A stretch of 64,000 nucleotides of DNA. It comes from Candidatus Bathyarchaeota archaeon (GTDB lineage: Archaea; Thermoproteota; Bathyarchaeia; Bathyarchaeales; Bathycorpusculaceae). This document shows, piece by piece, positions 36,282 to 44,569 of the stretch (positions within the stretch are counted from its first letter, which is position 1; each line of letters starts with the position of its first letter). Both the position numbers and the translations under genes were made by a program. The notes under the pieces are model-generated. The model had not been told where the DNA came from, searched no databases, and was given only the letters and a program-made list of their open reading frames with translations. The stretch is taken from positions 104,137 to 168,136 of the forward strand of contig JAOZHS010000003.1 in NCBI GenBank assembly GCA_026014745.1. The letters are read 5' to 3'.

Positions 36282-36509
36282 TCAGCTAAACATTTCTTTG
36301 AATTTTTGCTCCTCATCTGAGTCCAGACGATACCCAAAACTTTCCTCAATTGAAAAACACAGGATTTTTAGAAGCAAGTAGATTTCAATAGGGTCATCGA
36401 TTTTTCTAAATAAGAGCACTTGAACTTTTTTACCTATTCGACAGAGTTTGTCGAAGTCTATGTCAGTTACTTCTATGTCCGTCTGGTTTGGCGTTGATTG
36501 GTTTTTCAT
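36282..36509 (-). CDS. Small unrecognised protein of the element
   Basis: 75 residues, acidic, mostly helical in the second half (PIEIYLLLKILCFSIEESFGYRL). It lies 20 bp upstream of the integrase and co-directional with it, so probably in the same transcript. It could be a recombination directionality or regulatory factor, but no motif supports that. Confidence 0.55.
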   Translation of the reverse strand: MKNQSTPNQTDIEVTDIDFDKLCRIGKKVQVLLFRKIDDPIEIYLLLKILCFSIEESFGYRLDSDEEQKFKEMFS

Positions 36510-36600
36510 TGGTAATTCTCCAGTGAAGTTTTTAGGGATAAAACAGGCATATTAACGGGCAAGGAAAATATCAGAGTAAATTTACACAGGCAGTTTGTTT

Positions 36601-37296
36601 ATGACCTCAAAGGACGAAAAAGATGACGCACTCTTAGAAAAGTATGAACATCTTGATTCTGGTTGTAAGAACATCTTTTTTGCATTACGGATTAAGGGAG
36701 CCCTTCGTCATGATATGTTGTTGGATGCACTCAAATTTCTTGATATTAAGATGTCAAGACCGAATTTGGATATTCATTTAAAACATTTGGTTGATTCAGG
36801 GTTAGTTGAGTGCAAGAAGGGATTTCAATTTTCCGAGTACGCTTTAACTAAGGATATTTATGAATTGGTGCGACCTGCTACACTTGAAGAAGTCAAAAAG
36901 CAATTAGATTTGGATTATAAAAACCAGAAACATTACCCTAAACGCCTTAGGGAACACAGATTAACTGCTCGTCAGAGGCGAGAGCTCTTTGAACATTACT
37001 CAGATGAGCAAATTGATAAAAGGGTCAATGAAGAGGCTGAGTATCTTGTTATTTCAAGCCTTGTTGAGTTGATGGAACTTGTTACTTATGACTTGGGCAA
37101 GAAAAGGTTTGGTGATGATAACGCTTTTTGGAAGTTGATTGGGAACCCGATGTATCGGATGCATGAGAAATCTATTGTTACGAATTGTAGAGATTGTCCT
37201 CGCTATAAGGAGAAGTTATTCAGAAAAATTGAGAAAATGTATGAAGAGTTTAATGAGAAATACAATAAAATCATGCCAAAAGGCGGAATCCCTTAG
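36601..37296 (+). CDS. Winged-helix protein of the element
   Basis: 231 residues from the ATG at 36601 (a TTG two codons earlier is possible). Residues ~20-95 form a winged helix (LRHDMLLDALKFLDIKMSRPNLDIHLKHLVDSGLVECKKGFQFSEYALT). The C-terminal half is basic and helical, ending in a Cys pair (NCRDCPRYKEKLFRKIEK) and a coiled coil. It is divergent from the integrase, so it is a candidate repressor or activator of integration or copy-number genes. Confidence 0.72.
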   Translation: MTSKDEKDDALLEKYEHLDSGCKNIFFALRIKGALRHDMLLDALKFLDIKMSRPNLDIHLKHLVDSGLVECKKGFQFSEYALTKDIYELVRPATLEEVKKQLDLDYKNQKHYPKRLREHRLTARQRRELFEHYSDEQIDKRVNEEAEYLVISSLVELMELVTYDLGKKRFGDDNAFWKLIGNPMYRMHEKSIVTNCRDCPRYKEKLFRKIEKMYEEFNEKYNKIMPKGGIP

Positions 37297-37519
37297 TCTT
37301 TTCTAAGCTCGGCGTGCTTCGCCCGCCTCGAACGTTCCAGACGAATGATGGTTAAGCGCCTCGGTCGTCGTAGCGGATGACCCCACCCTAAAGGGTACCC
37401 CCCCGCACTCCTCCCTCGGCGCAGTTTGGGTGATCGACCCATTTGGGACATTTATTGTTCTTAGGGTCACAAATCTGTTTATGATTGATTCTTCAGAGTT
37501 TTTTCAGCATCTATAGTGT
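37297..37519. other. GC-rich hairpin-bearing non-coding block, possible replication origin
   Basis: The only GC-rich non-coding stretch in an otherwise AT-rich element. It contains short inverted repeats ACCCT-AA-AGGGT (37385-37396) and TGGGT-GATCG-ACCCA (37427-37441) and a C7 run. Its position between convergent genes suits a double-strand origin for the HUH Rep. No nick site is proven. Confidence 0.35.
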
Positions 37520-38398
37520 TTAATTATCATTTTGCTTTGTTGTTGTGGGCGGAACAACTTGTGGTTTTTCTAATGTATTAATTAAATCAGCTACCACAGT
37601 ATTTGCTTTTTTTTGTTTTTCAGTTAAATTCTTCAATTCTTTCAGATGTTGGCGCGGTTCCTTATTTTTTGTCAAAGTACGTGAAAAATCCGACGCCCAG
37701 TCTGGTCTTGAACAAAGGAGTAGAATCTCATTGAATTCTCCAGTATTATCTAAAATATCTTCTTCGTCAAGCGTGACAAAAATTACCCACTTATTTTTAT
37801 TGAATTGAAACTGAAAAGCAGATGATAAATGTTCAACGTCATCAGTATTTTTTATTCCTGCACAAGCATATAATAAAGTCTTAATTGCTTCGAGTGGTTC
37901 AATATTCTCGCAACGCATGCCTCTAAATGGACGTTCTAATGCATTTCTCTTTATTGATAATTCAGCACTAATTGCGCCAAGGAAAACGTCTAACGTGTAT
38001 TCCTTTCCATCCTCGATTGAATGTACTTGATTAGCGACATAACTTTCTATTGTTCCAAGGATTTCATTCTGTAAATTGGATTTTCTATAGGGTAGTGCTC
38101 TAAATTCTTTTTTTGCTAATGTAAAAAACTCTGCGAAAATTAAAGCGTCCTTATTTGTTATTGCTTTTTTACCCTTCTCTTCTAAAAAGGGCCTCAATTT
38201 TAATTGGAAATTATTAATTATTGCCTTAACAGACTTATCAATTAATTGGAACCCCTCTGCTTTTACAGATGACGAAATCATACATTGCGCTGAATTCTCT
38301 TTTAAAAATTCTTGGCATTCTTTATCCCTTGATTCTAAGGGCTGTGGGAGTAGCACACATGAATCAATAAAGAACCCTTCAACTTGCCCGAATGGTAT
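37520..38398 (-). CDS. PIN-domain nuclease-like protein, apparent AUA start
   Basis: About 292 residues if started at the ATA at 38398. All four PIN acidic positions are visible: Asp12 (GFFIDSCVLL), Glu48 (SSSVKAEGFQLI), Asp186/187 (NTDDVEHLSSAF) and Asp211 (IFVTLDEEDIL). The first standard start codon in frame (GTG at 38356) would remove the first strand and catalytic Asp12. The ATA is preceded by GGGGGAT (38410-38404) with a 5-nt gap and overlaps the stop of the upstream gene, suggesting translational coupling. Likely an RNase or DNase acting with the upstream helical protein; longer than VapC toxins. Confidence 0.68.
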   Translation of the reverse strand: MPFGQVEGFFIDSCVLLPQPLESRDKECQEFLKENSAQCMISSSVKAEGFQLIDKSVKAIINNFQLKLRPFLEEKGKKAITNKDALIFAEFFTLAKKEFRALPYRKSNLQNEILGTIESYVANQVHSIEDGKEYTLDVFLGAISAELSIKRNALERPFRGMRCENIEPLEAIKTLLYACAGIKNTDDVEHLSSAFQFQFNKNKWVIFVTLDEEDILDNTGEFNEILLLCSRPDWASDFSRTLTKNKEPRQHLKELKNLTEKQKKANTVVADLINTLEKPQVVPPTTTKQNDN

Positions 38399-39291
38399 TA
38401 GCTATCCCCCATTTCTGAAATGGCTCCTGCAATTTTGCTAATAGTCCTAATGCCATCATCTTCATAAGGAGCAACATGTTCAAAAGGAAGATTGCTATCT
38501 ACCATTGGCTCGAGTTTTTCTAAAACAGCGTATATTGCTGTCACAAAATTATCTAATTCTTTTAGCTGTAAATATTCTGTCTTGATTTTTTTTACTTTTA
38601 AGATTTCATCAACTTTTTCACAATTACAAAAATCAATATACCAAAATAGCTTAATTCGGTTATCTTCAAGCCTATCGATATCGTCGAATTGCTCAACCCA
38701 CTTATTGTGAATATTGCATAAGTGCTCAAATTTCTTTTTGTTATCCCTGTTTATTAATAACTGAACACGTTCTCTTCGAAGATATTTCCCGTAAAGGTGC
38801 AAATAATTTAATTGAAGAAGTATGGCTTTTTCTATTGCTTCAATATAACATAACGGCAAATCAGAATTGTAATAACTTCGCCATAATTCAAAAAGCTCAG
38901 AATTCAGTCGGTTACTGATTAGTTGATTTTGTTCGAAAACTTTGGCAAAATAATTAATTACATATCTGCTAAAATCTTTCGTGTACTTTTTGATAGTAAC
39001 GGTTTTCTCAAATAATTCATCATTTTCTAAATTGCTTTTTACTTTACTTGCCATTTTTTCCTTAATTTCAGCTTTGGTTAAAACCCGTAATGGCGGTAAT
39101 TGATCTACAAGGGCTAAATTAGCGGATAATGTACTTGATAACGCCTCTTGGTAGTTTTTAAAATCTGTAGCAATTTCTTGAGCTTTGTAATCGAATTTTT
39201 CGAAAGCCGATAAGCTCTTTGCACCAATGCTTATATCTTCAGAAATCTGCTCCTTGTTCAATGAAAGCATTGCTTCTACCAAACGACCCAC
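38398..39291 (-). CDS. Helical protein paired with the PIN protein
   Basis: 297 residues, almost wholly helical with coiled-coil potential (KVKSNLENDELFEKTVTIKKY; LRRERVQLLINRDNKKKF). No signal peptide, no membrane helix and no recognised family. AT-rich. The TAA stop overlaps the apparent start of the PIN gene by one base, so the two are made together. It may be an antitoxin or regulatory scaffold for the nuclease; this is inference from context. Confidence 0.65.
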   Translation of the reverse strand: MGRLVEAMLSLNKEQISEDISIGAKSLSAFEKFDYKAQEIATDFKNYQEALSSTLSANLALVDQLPPLRVLTKAEIKEKMASKVKSNLENDELFEKTVTIKKYTKDFSRYVINYFAKVFEQNQLISNRLNSELFELWRSYYNSDLPLCYIEAIEKAILLQLNYLHLYGKYLRRERVQLLINRDNKKKFEHLCNIHNKWVEQFDDIDRLEDNRIKLFWYIDFCNCEKVDEILKVKKIKTEYLQLKELDNFVTAIYAVLEKLEPMVDSNLPFEHVAPYEDDGIRTISKIAGAISEMGDS

Positions 39292-39422
39292 TTCAGCAAG
39301 TTACAAATTAACTTTTGCACTCCTGCTATTTATAGTTTGATGCGTTACTAAATGATGTTTAATATAAACAATATTCTTATCAATTTATTTCATCTTATAA
39401 TTGATATTTGACTTTACAACAA

Positions 39423-40367
39423 TTAGTAAAAAGAGTTTTTCTTTAATATTTCTGATAATAGGGTTAATTGATTACTATTCAAAGCAACAAACCACCGTCC
39501 ATTATCAATTTTTAGATCTAAGCCATTGATAAAACCAAGCAGGTGATACGATTCTTCAGGGATGATTCCTCCTAAAAGTGTTGTTTGTGCTGTTGATTTG
39601 TTTGAATTATGCAAATCCTTTATCAAGTCGGCAAGCGCCTTACGGAAAGTCCCACTAACTGCAAAGGCGCGTTTCCTATAAACCCAGCAAAGAGCTAATG
39701 TTTTTAGTCCTTTAGAATCCGAATTTTCAAAGTCTATACTTTTTAGAAGGTACTTTTTGAGATAGGCGAATCCACCAGCTAAGGAACTCATGGCTTTAAC
39801 GTCAACGTTGCTATGCCAGCCTTGTGCAATAATGTCTTTTTCCTGAACTCTGAATTGACCTTTGTTGTCTCTGAAAACCTTGAAAGAATATTCTTGGAAC
39901 AATAAAATGCAATGGATATGTGGATAACCGTTTTCAAAAGACTCAAACACCCGACAGGTAGAAACCTTTCCAAAGCTGCGTCTAACATACGACATGAAAG
40001 CGTTAAATTCTATACCTATTTGCTCCCATGCTTCCTTGTATGAACAGAGTTTAGTATCATAGGTTAGCGTAGTCCAAAGAGCATAGGTTGTCTTGTCGTT
40101 TCTTCTGTCGTTGGGGTTGAAGAATTCTAATTGCTCTGACTTATGACTAAGACCAACAAACCGTTGCTTAACCCTATGTCGGTAAATATCATTTCCACGT
40201 TTAGAGCATTTAATCGCAAAAACATCATTTTTCCACTTCTCCTTATTCCATTTAGAAAGAATCATGTAGGTGCTTACGGAAACCCATTCTTTGTATTTCT
40301 CAACAATTTCTTCGACAGTGTAGTTTTCTTTTATGTAGTCTTTGAGGAATCCTCGAAGTGATGGCAA
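39423..40367 (-). CDS. HUH rolling-circle replication initiator (Rep)
   Basis: 314 residues. Motif 1 ALWTTLTY (residues ~96-103), the metal-binding HUH motif GYPHIHCILLF (His150, His152), and motif 3 AYLKKYLLKS with Tyr202 and Tyr206, one being the nicking tyrosine. A helical N-terminal region (1-45) precedes the nuclease. It lies beside attR. It would nick the element's origin to start replication of the excised circle. Confidence 0.88.
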   Translation of the reverse strand: MPSLRGFLKDYIKENYTVEEIVEKYKEWVSVSTYMILSKWNKEKWKNDVFAIKCSKRGNDIYRHRVKQRFVGLSHKSEQLEFFNPNDRRNDKTTYALWTTLTYDTKLCSYKEAWEQIGIEFNAFMSYVRRSFGKVSTCRVFESFENGYPHIHCILLFQEYSFKVFRDNKGQFRVQEKDIIAQGWHSNVDVKAMSSLAGGFAYLKKYLLKSIDFENSDSKGLKTLALCWVYRKRAFAVSGTFRKALADLIKDLHNSNKSTAQTTLLGGIIPEESYHLLGFINGLDLKIDNGRWFVALNSNQLTLLSEILKKNSFY

Positions 40368-40451
40368 AGGTTAGGCATAGTAGATGTCCTAATTTGCATT
40401 AGCACGAAAAAAGGGAAGATTTGCGGGAGATATCGCCATCTGTCTTAACTC

Positions 40452-40472
40452 CAAACCCTGCCCTCGGCACCA
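40452..40472 (+). repeat. attR: second copy of the tRNA-Phe 3' end
   Basis: Exact 21-bp match to 35023-35043. There is no complete tRNA here: the sequence upstream does not continue the cloverleaf. It marks the right boundary of the integrated element. Confidence 0.9.
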
Positions 40473-40529
40473 ACCATTAATTTTAGATAAACCTGCGACA
40501 CTTTCTAGAGTTAGCGTAAAAATTTAGGA

Positions 40530-40554
40530 AACAAACAAAAAAGAAAAAAATATT
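40530..40554 (-). terminator. T-rich terminator for the VPEYALG gene
   Basis: Read on the minus strand, this directly follows the stop at 40555 and is a pyrimidine-rich run with several T-stretches. Confidence 0.4.
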
Positions 40555-41118
40555 TTAAAGGAATTTTTTTCCTTCAAGTTTCTTAAAGGTAAGAAAGCCA
40601 GCAAAACAAGCGACTAAAGCAAATAATCCTCCAAGTGCATATTCAGGTACAACTTGTGTTGGAACGATGTATAGCGGGTTATTAACGTAATTTTCAGACC
40701 CTAAATATGGTTCATCGCCTCCAAAGACCGCGTCGAACTCCACTGATTCTCCCTCACCTATACCCCAATCCTCGGGATGGAAGACCCAATCTGTTCTGCC
40801 ATCAGGGCCTATGGGTACATCTTGTGGACCTGGAAGATAGTCTTGGCTAGCCGCTGCATCTGAGCGATAATAGAAATCGATTGTTCGAGCTGGATTACCC
40901 TCATCGGGTCCTACAGTGCCCCATTCTCCTGGTGAAATTGGGTATTCTACCCACACCGTTATGGTTGCTGATTCGGTAACTTTGATGCTTAGAGGGTCAA
41001 GATTAATCGTTAAAGTTGTCTCAATGGATTGTCCGTTTGCTTTTACTTGATTTAGGGCGCATAAAGAAACAAGTAAACACAGTAGCGCTAAAACTACTAT
41101 TGATAGTTTTTTCTTTAT
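40555..41118 (-). CDS. Secreted protein with VPEYALG C-terminal signal, apparent AUA start
   Basis: 187 residues from the ATA at 41118. The longer frame to GTG 41223 would begin upstream of the TATA box and cannot be fully transcribed. GGAGAGGAG (41132-41124) sits 5 nt before the ATA, and no ATG/GTG/TTG lies between the promoter and the signal peptide (KKKLSIVVLALLCLLVSLCAL). The mature part is a beta-rich domain (VTESATITVWVEYP...GWHF-like turns). It ends VVPEYALGG, a helix, then KKLEGKKFL, matching the protein at 34149. An ATG-to-ATA mutation is the alternative. Confidence 0.7.
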   Translation of the reverse strand: MKKKLSIVVLALLCLLVSLCALNQVKANGQSIETTLTINLDPLSIKVTESATITVWVEYPISPGEWGTVGPDEGNPARTIDFYYRSDAAASQDYLPGPQDVPIGPDGRTDWVFHPEDWGIGEGESVEFDAVFGGDEPYLGSENYVNNPLYIVPTQVVPEYALGGLFALVACFAGFLTFKKLEGKKFL

Positions 41119-41158
41119 TTTTTCTCCTCTCCGTAATGTATTCGTGTCGATTGAGGGC

Positions 41159-41170
41159 GTATTTATATTG
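41159..41170 (-). promoter_or_regulatory. TATA box for the VPEYALG gene
   Basis: On the minus strand: CAATATAAATAC. Initiation expected near 41138, giving a ~20-nt leader holding the ribosome binding site. It limits where translation can start. Confidence 0.6.
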
Positions 41171-41347
41171 TGACGAATAAATTTTCTCCATTTTCTATGG
41201 AAATCATTTTTTCCAATTTGCACGTTTAAAAAAAGTAATCAACGAAACAAACTCATTACAGATCATAATAGCAGTTTTAACATATTTTTCGGCGATTTTT
41301 CTAAGAATTTTTTTGTTGTTGTCATTCGTTGCTCAACAAAAAGTATT

Positions 41348-42820
41348 TTAGATTTTTTCTTTGCGCCCCATATGCCGCGGATGCTTGCTTTTTCTAAAGT
41401 GGTCTTCAATCTGCTCAAGAGTCAATCCTTTGGTTTCTGGAACAAGCCGCAGGGTAAACACAAAGGCAATGATGCCTACAGCGGCGAAGAGCCAAAACGT
41501 GCCCGACTGCCCCAATATGTTAACTAACCCTAAGAATAGCAGGGTGATTAAGAAGTTGGAAGCCCAGTTGGCGACTGTGGCAATGCTCATGGCGGTTCCT
41601 CGTGATTGTAACGGAAAAATCTCGGAGATTAGCAGCCAAAATACGGGTCCCAGCCCGATTGCAAAGAAGGATATGTATGCGATTAGGCTTATGGCGGTTA
41701 TTGCTCCAATCGCGGAACCTTGAGGCCCCGTTGCAAACATAAAACCCGAACCGAGAATTATCAGGGAAATCACCATACCCGCGACGCCTACCAAAAGCAG
41801 AGGACGCCGCCCAACTTTATCCACCAAAACCACAGCGATAGCTGTTACGATGAGGTTTGCTGCTCCAACGCCTGTGGTTGCGGCGATGGCTGCGGTGTCA
41901 GAGGATAAGCCTGCAAACTGGAAGATGGTTGGGGCATAATAAATTATGGTGTTTACGCCAGTTATTTGCTGAAAAATGGCTAACCCTACCCCCACTATTA
42001 GAGGGTATTTGAGCATGCCCGATTTGAATTGGCTTAGCCCTTTGGTTTGGGTTTTTACCGTTTCTTCAATTTCAGTCATTTCTTGATCTACGTTGGGGGT
42101 TCCACGGACGCGTTGGAGCACTTTTTTAGCTTTTTCAAGCTTATGTTTAAACACTAACCATCTGGGACTAAACGGCATAAACGACATGCCCACCAGCAGT
42201 ATGGTTCCCGCAACCAATCCACAGGCAAACATCAGCCGCCACGCACCAGTTACGGAAAAGAAACTGTCTACACCATAAGAAACCAAGATTCCCAAGGTCA
42301 CAAAAAGCTGATTTAGAGAGACCAAGCCGCCTCGAAGCCTTTCGGGCGCCAACTCAGAGATATACATGGGTACAATGAAGGATGCGATGCCGATGGCGAT
42401 TCCTATAAGAACGCGACCAACTACAAAAATTTCCAGCCCCGGTGAGGCTATGACAATAAATGTGCCGACGATAAATAAGCCTGAACCGGTGATTATGGAG
42501 CGTTTGCGTCCTAAACGGTCGGCCACTACTCCGCCGAATATTGCGCCTAAAATTGCTCCGACTAAAACGGCGCTGGTTGCTATGGATTCTTGGACTGTGT
42601 TTAAGTTCCAGTCTTTTTGGATGTAGAGGATTGCGCCCGAAATAATTCCTGTATCAAAGCCGAATAGGATGCCGCCTACCGCCGCGATGGCTGTGGCTAC
42701 AATTAAAATCACTGTAATTTTCGTTTTTGGTCTTTGCAAAAAAAGGTGCGCTCCAAAATTACGCCAAAAAGCAGACGAGTACAGGTGTATTTGGGGATTA
42801 AAAAAGGGTTTGCTGAGCAA
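41348..42820 (-). CDS. Sugar-porter family MFS transporter
   Basis: 490 residues in the open frame. The first ~27 are unlike the family, so translation may start at the TTG at 42739 (residue 28). Twelve helices with sugar-porter signatures: GFDTGIISGAILYIQ, ADRLGRKRSI, PMYISELAPERLRGG, GVNTIIYYAPTIF, VDKVGRRPLLL and PETKGLTLEQIEDHF. Probably a proton-linked sugar or polyol importer. No catabolic genes adjoin it. Confidence 0.93.
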   Translation of the reverse strand: MLSKPFFNPQIHLYSSAFWRNFGAHLFLQRPKTKITVILIVATAIAAVGGILFGFDTGIISGAILYIQKDWNLNTVQESIATSAVLVGAILGAIFGGVVADRLGRKRSIITGSGLFIVGTFIVIASPGLEIFVVGRVLIGIAIGIASFIVPMYISELAPERLRGGLVSLNQLFVTLGILVSYGVDSFFSVTGAWRLMFACGLVAGTILLVGMSFMPFSPRWLVFKHKLEKAKKVLQRVRGTPNVDQEMTEIEETVKTQTKGLSQFKSGMLKYPLIVGVGLAIFQQITGVNTIIYYAPTIFQFAGLSSDTAAIAATTGVGAANLIVTAIAVVLVDKVGRRPLLLVGVAGMVISLIILGSGFMFATGPQGSAIGAITAISLIAYISFFAIGLGPVFWLLISEIFPLQSRGTAMSIATVANWASNFLITLLFLGLVNILGQSGTFWLFAAVGIIAFVFTLRLVPETKGLTLEQIEDHFRKSKHPRHMGRKEKI

Positions 42821-42910
42821 GCGATGGCATTGAGGGTTGTAGATTATTGTTTTTTTGGGTGAGTAGCTTTTTTAGTGCGAGAGGTCGCTTTTAGGGGTGA
42901 GGCTGAATTT

Positions 42911-43465
42911 ATGGAGTTAGATACTTGTATTAAAGGTCGAAGAAGCGTTAGGGCTTACACGGCCGAACCAGTTTCTAAAGAGCAGTTAGATATAGTTTTG
43001 GATGCTGGCGTATGGGCGCCAACCGGTATGCTTCGTGAACCTTGGCGGTTTGTAATAATCGAGGACAAGAAACTCATCAAACTAGTCTCTGACGAAACCA
43101 AGCAACTCGTAAAGCAGAACATGCCCCCTCTTGCCGCGCAATTCTCCACCGACAAAGACATCATCTGCTACGATGCACCCATGCTCATTTTGATATGCAC
43201 CCAAAAAGATCCTCAATGGGCACACGTAGACCTACTAGATAGCGTGCTTGCAGCTCAGAACATGTTCTTGAAAGCCTACGAGTTAGGCCTTGGAACCTGC
43301 TACATGGGATTTGTACAATTCTTAAATAACAAACCCGAAGTGCTACGCAAAATTGGCGTACCCGAAAACTATGAAATGCTTGTCCCTTTCATCCTTGGGC
43401 ACCCAAAAACTGCACAAAACGGCAGCAAAAGAAGCGAACCCAAAATTCTAAATTGGCTCAAATAA
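42911..43465 (+). CDS. Nitroreductase-family flavoprotein
   Basis: 184 residues from the ATG at 42911, which has GGTGAGG at 42896-42902; an earlier GTG at 42875 lacks support. FMN-binding motifs RRSVRAY at the N-terminus, GVWAPTGMLREPWRFVIIED, and the C-terminal GLGTCYMGFVQ...LGHPK. The substrate is unknown; members reduce nitro compounds, flavins or quinones. Stand-alone. Confidence 0.9.
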   Translation: MELDTCIKGRRSVRAYTAEPVSKEQLDIVLDAGVWAPTGMLREPWRFVIIEDKKLIKLVSDETKQLVKQNMPPLAAQFSTDKDIICYDAPMLILICTQKDPQWAHVDLLDSVLAAQNMFLKAYELGLGTCYMGFVQFLNNKPEVLRKIGVPENYEMLVPFILGHPKTAQNGSKRSEPKILNWLK

Positions 43466-43564
43466 CGAGCCGCTCATATTTTACACACAACCCACTTCAT
43501 AGTCTGCAGGTTTTATGTCTATTTATTATCTAAATGGCGAGGGGATAAGGCTCCCTGAGAGGTG

Positions 43565-44140
43565 CTATGTTTGGGGCATAACAATTCCCTTTAATGGGTC
43601 CCCATAGGTGACCGTTTTGGCCTCCAAATACAGTTTCCCAACATACGCCGCCGTAACAGCATCCAACTCATGGTCACTCAAACTGTCATCCAGCCCCCTC
43701 ACCCCCAATCGGGCTAAGCCCTCTGCCAATTTTTGAGTGCCCTGCTTTTTACGTGGGATGCCCAATCCATCTTGAGCTCCACCAAGATAAACTTCAATCA
43801 CACATAACCCTGCCGCCTCTAAGGTTTCTCGCAAGTGTATGCCCCGATAAGTGAGTTTACGCATTGGACCCAGAGTAGGCGGGAAAACTTTGATGCCGCG
43901 CTTGAGGAGTTCGCGGTCGCTTTCGCGCAAATGAGGCCCTTTTGGGTCTTCGAGGTTTTTGCGTCCAGGCGGTAGCCAAAGCGGCGCGTCAACTGCAACG
44001 ACTTTGGGTTTTGCGTCAAGGATTTTTTGGATTATTTCTTTGTCAGTGTAGATTAGGCAGGTTTCTGCTTTCAACCCCTTTAATGTTGCGTACCCTGTGG
44101 GTCGCGTTTCGACACCTGCTAAATCTAACCCGACTATCAT
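43565..44140 (-). CDS. DUF429 family protein
   Basis: 191 residues. The N-terminal MIVGLDLAGVETRPTGYATL and VVAVDAPLWLP, plus a C-terminal DHELDAVTAAYVGKLYL, match the DUF429 RNase H-like fold family, with Asp5, Asp51-region and the final Asp pair as likely metal ligands. Function not established; possibly a nuclease. It stands alone. Confidence 0.8.
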   Translation of the reverse strand: MIVGLDLAGVETRPTGYATLKGLKAETCLIYTDKEIIQKILDAKPKVVAVDAPLWLPPGRKNLEDPKGPHLRESDRELLKRGIKVFPPTLGPMRKLTYRGIHLRETLEAAGLCVIEVYLGGAQDGLGIPRKKQGTQKLAEGLARLGVRGLDDSLSDHELDAVTAAYVGKLYLEAKTVTYGDPLKGIVMPQT

Positions 44141-44286
44141 AAAGGGTTTTTAAAGCTGTTTTAGCCTTTAAAGTTGCTGAACTTTTTGCATCAAGACGCA
44201 AAGCGGCAATTTAACAGTAAAACTTTCGGTTTACCGCAAATGTTTTATGTTGAATCATGTGATAACGGTATCGCAGAGGAATAAGC

Positions 44287-44451
44287 ATGGCAAAATGCCC
44301 CATTTGTGGAAAAGAAGTCAAGACCGCAAAGAAAACATGGAAGATGGCTGGGAAACCAGATAAAAAAGGTAAAAGGACACAGCTAACCATAGCGCTCTAT
44401 GACTGCTGTGGTAAGACTTTCCGAGAAGTTCTCGACAAAAAGAAGATTTAA
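44287..44451 (+). CDS. Small Cren7-like chromatin protein with zinc-knuckle N-terminus
   Basis: 54 residues. ATG at 44287 with GAGGA just upstream. N-terminus MAKCPICGKEV is a Cys-x2-Cys knuckle, with CC near residue 40 as possible additional ligands. Residues ~15-54 (KTWKMAGKPDKKGKR...GKTFREVL) match the spacing of Cren7: K-W, a Lys/Gly turn, a beta-strand, and GKxFRxxL. Cren7 binds the DNA minor groove in crenarchaea. Family assignment by eye only. Confidence 0.6.
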   Translation: MAKCPICGKEVKTAKKTWKMAGKPDKKGKRTQLTIALYDCCGKTFREVLDKKKI

Positions 44452-44460
44452 GCCGGAACT

Positions 44461-44490
44461 TCCATTTTCTTTTTCTATTTTTTATTCTTG
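44461..44490 (+). terminator. T-rich terminator
   Basis: Repeated T-runs (T4, T5, T6) begin 10 bp after the stop at 44451. Confidence 0.4.
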
Positions 44491-44569
44491 AATGTTTTAG
44501 TTGTGGTTGTTGTAGGGATGTAACAAACGTTTAATTGATTGGGTTACCGCCTCTTTTTTGGGGAACGGC

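Larger units (their letters stand above)
35023..40472. mobile_element. Integrated rolling-circle-type element in tRNA-Phe (~5.4 kb)
   Basis: Bounded by exact 21-bp repeats of the tRNA-Phe 3' end. The integrase gene lies next to attL with its 3' end toward the tRNA, the usual layout. The contents are a tyrosine recombinase, a 75-residue protein, a winged-helix protein on the opposite strand, a GC-rich non-coding block, a PIN-domain gene with a helical partner, and an HUH Rep. No capsid or conjugation genes are seen, so it resembles an integrated small plasmid rather than a virus. Genes at 37.5-40.4 kb are visibly more AT-rich than the flanking chromosome. Confidence 0.88.

Noticed and set aside
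40441-40480. Second tRNA-Phe gene near the Rep
   Set aside because: Only the 3' end matches; the rest of the cloverleaf is absent, so this is attR.
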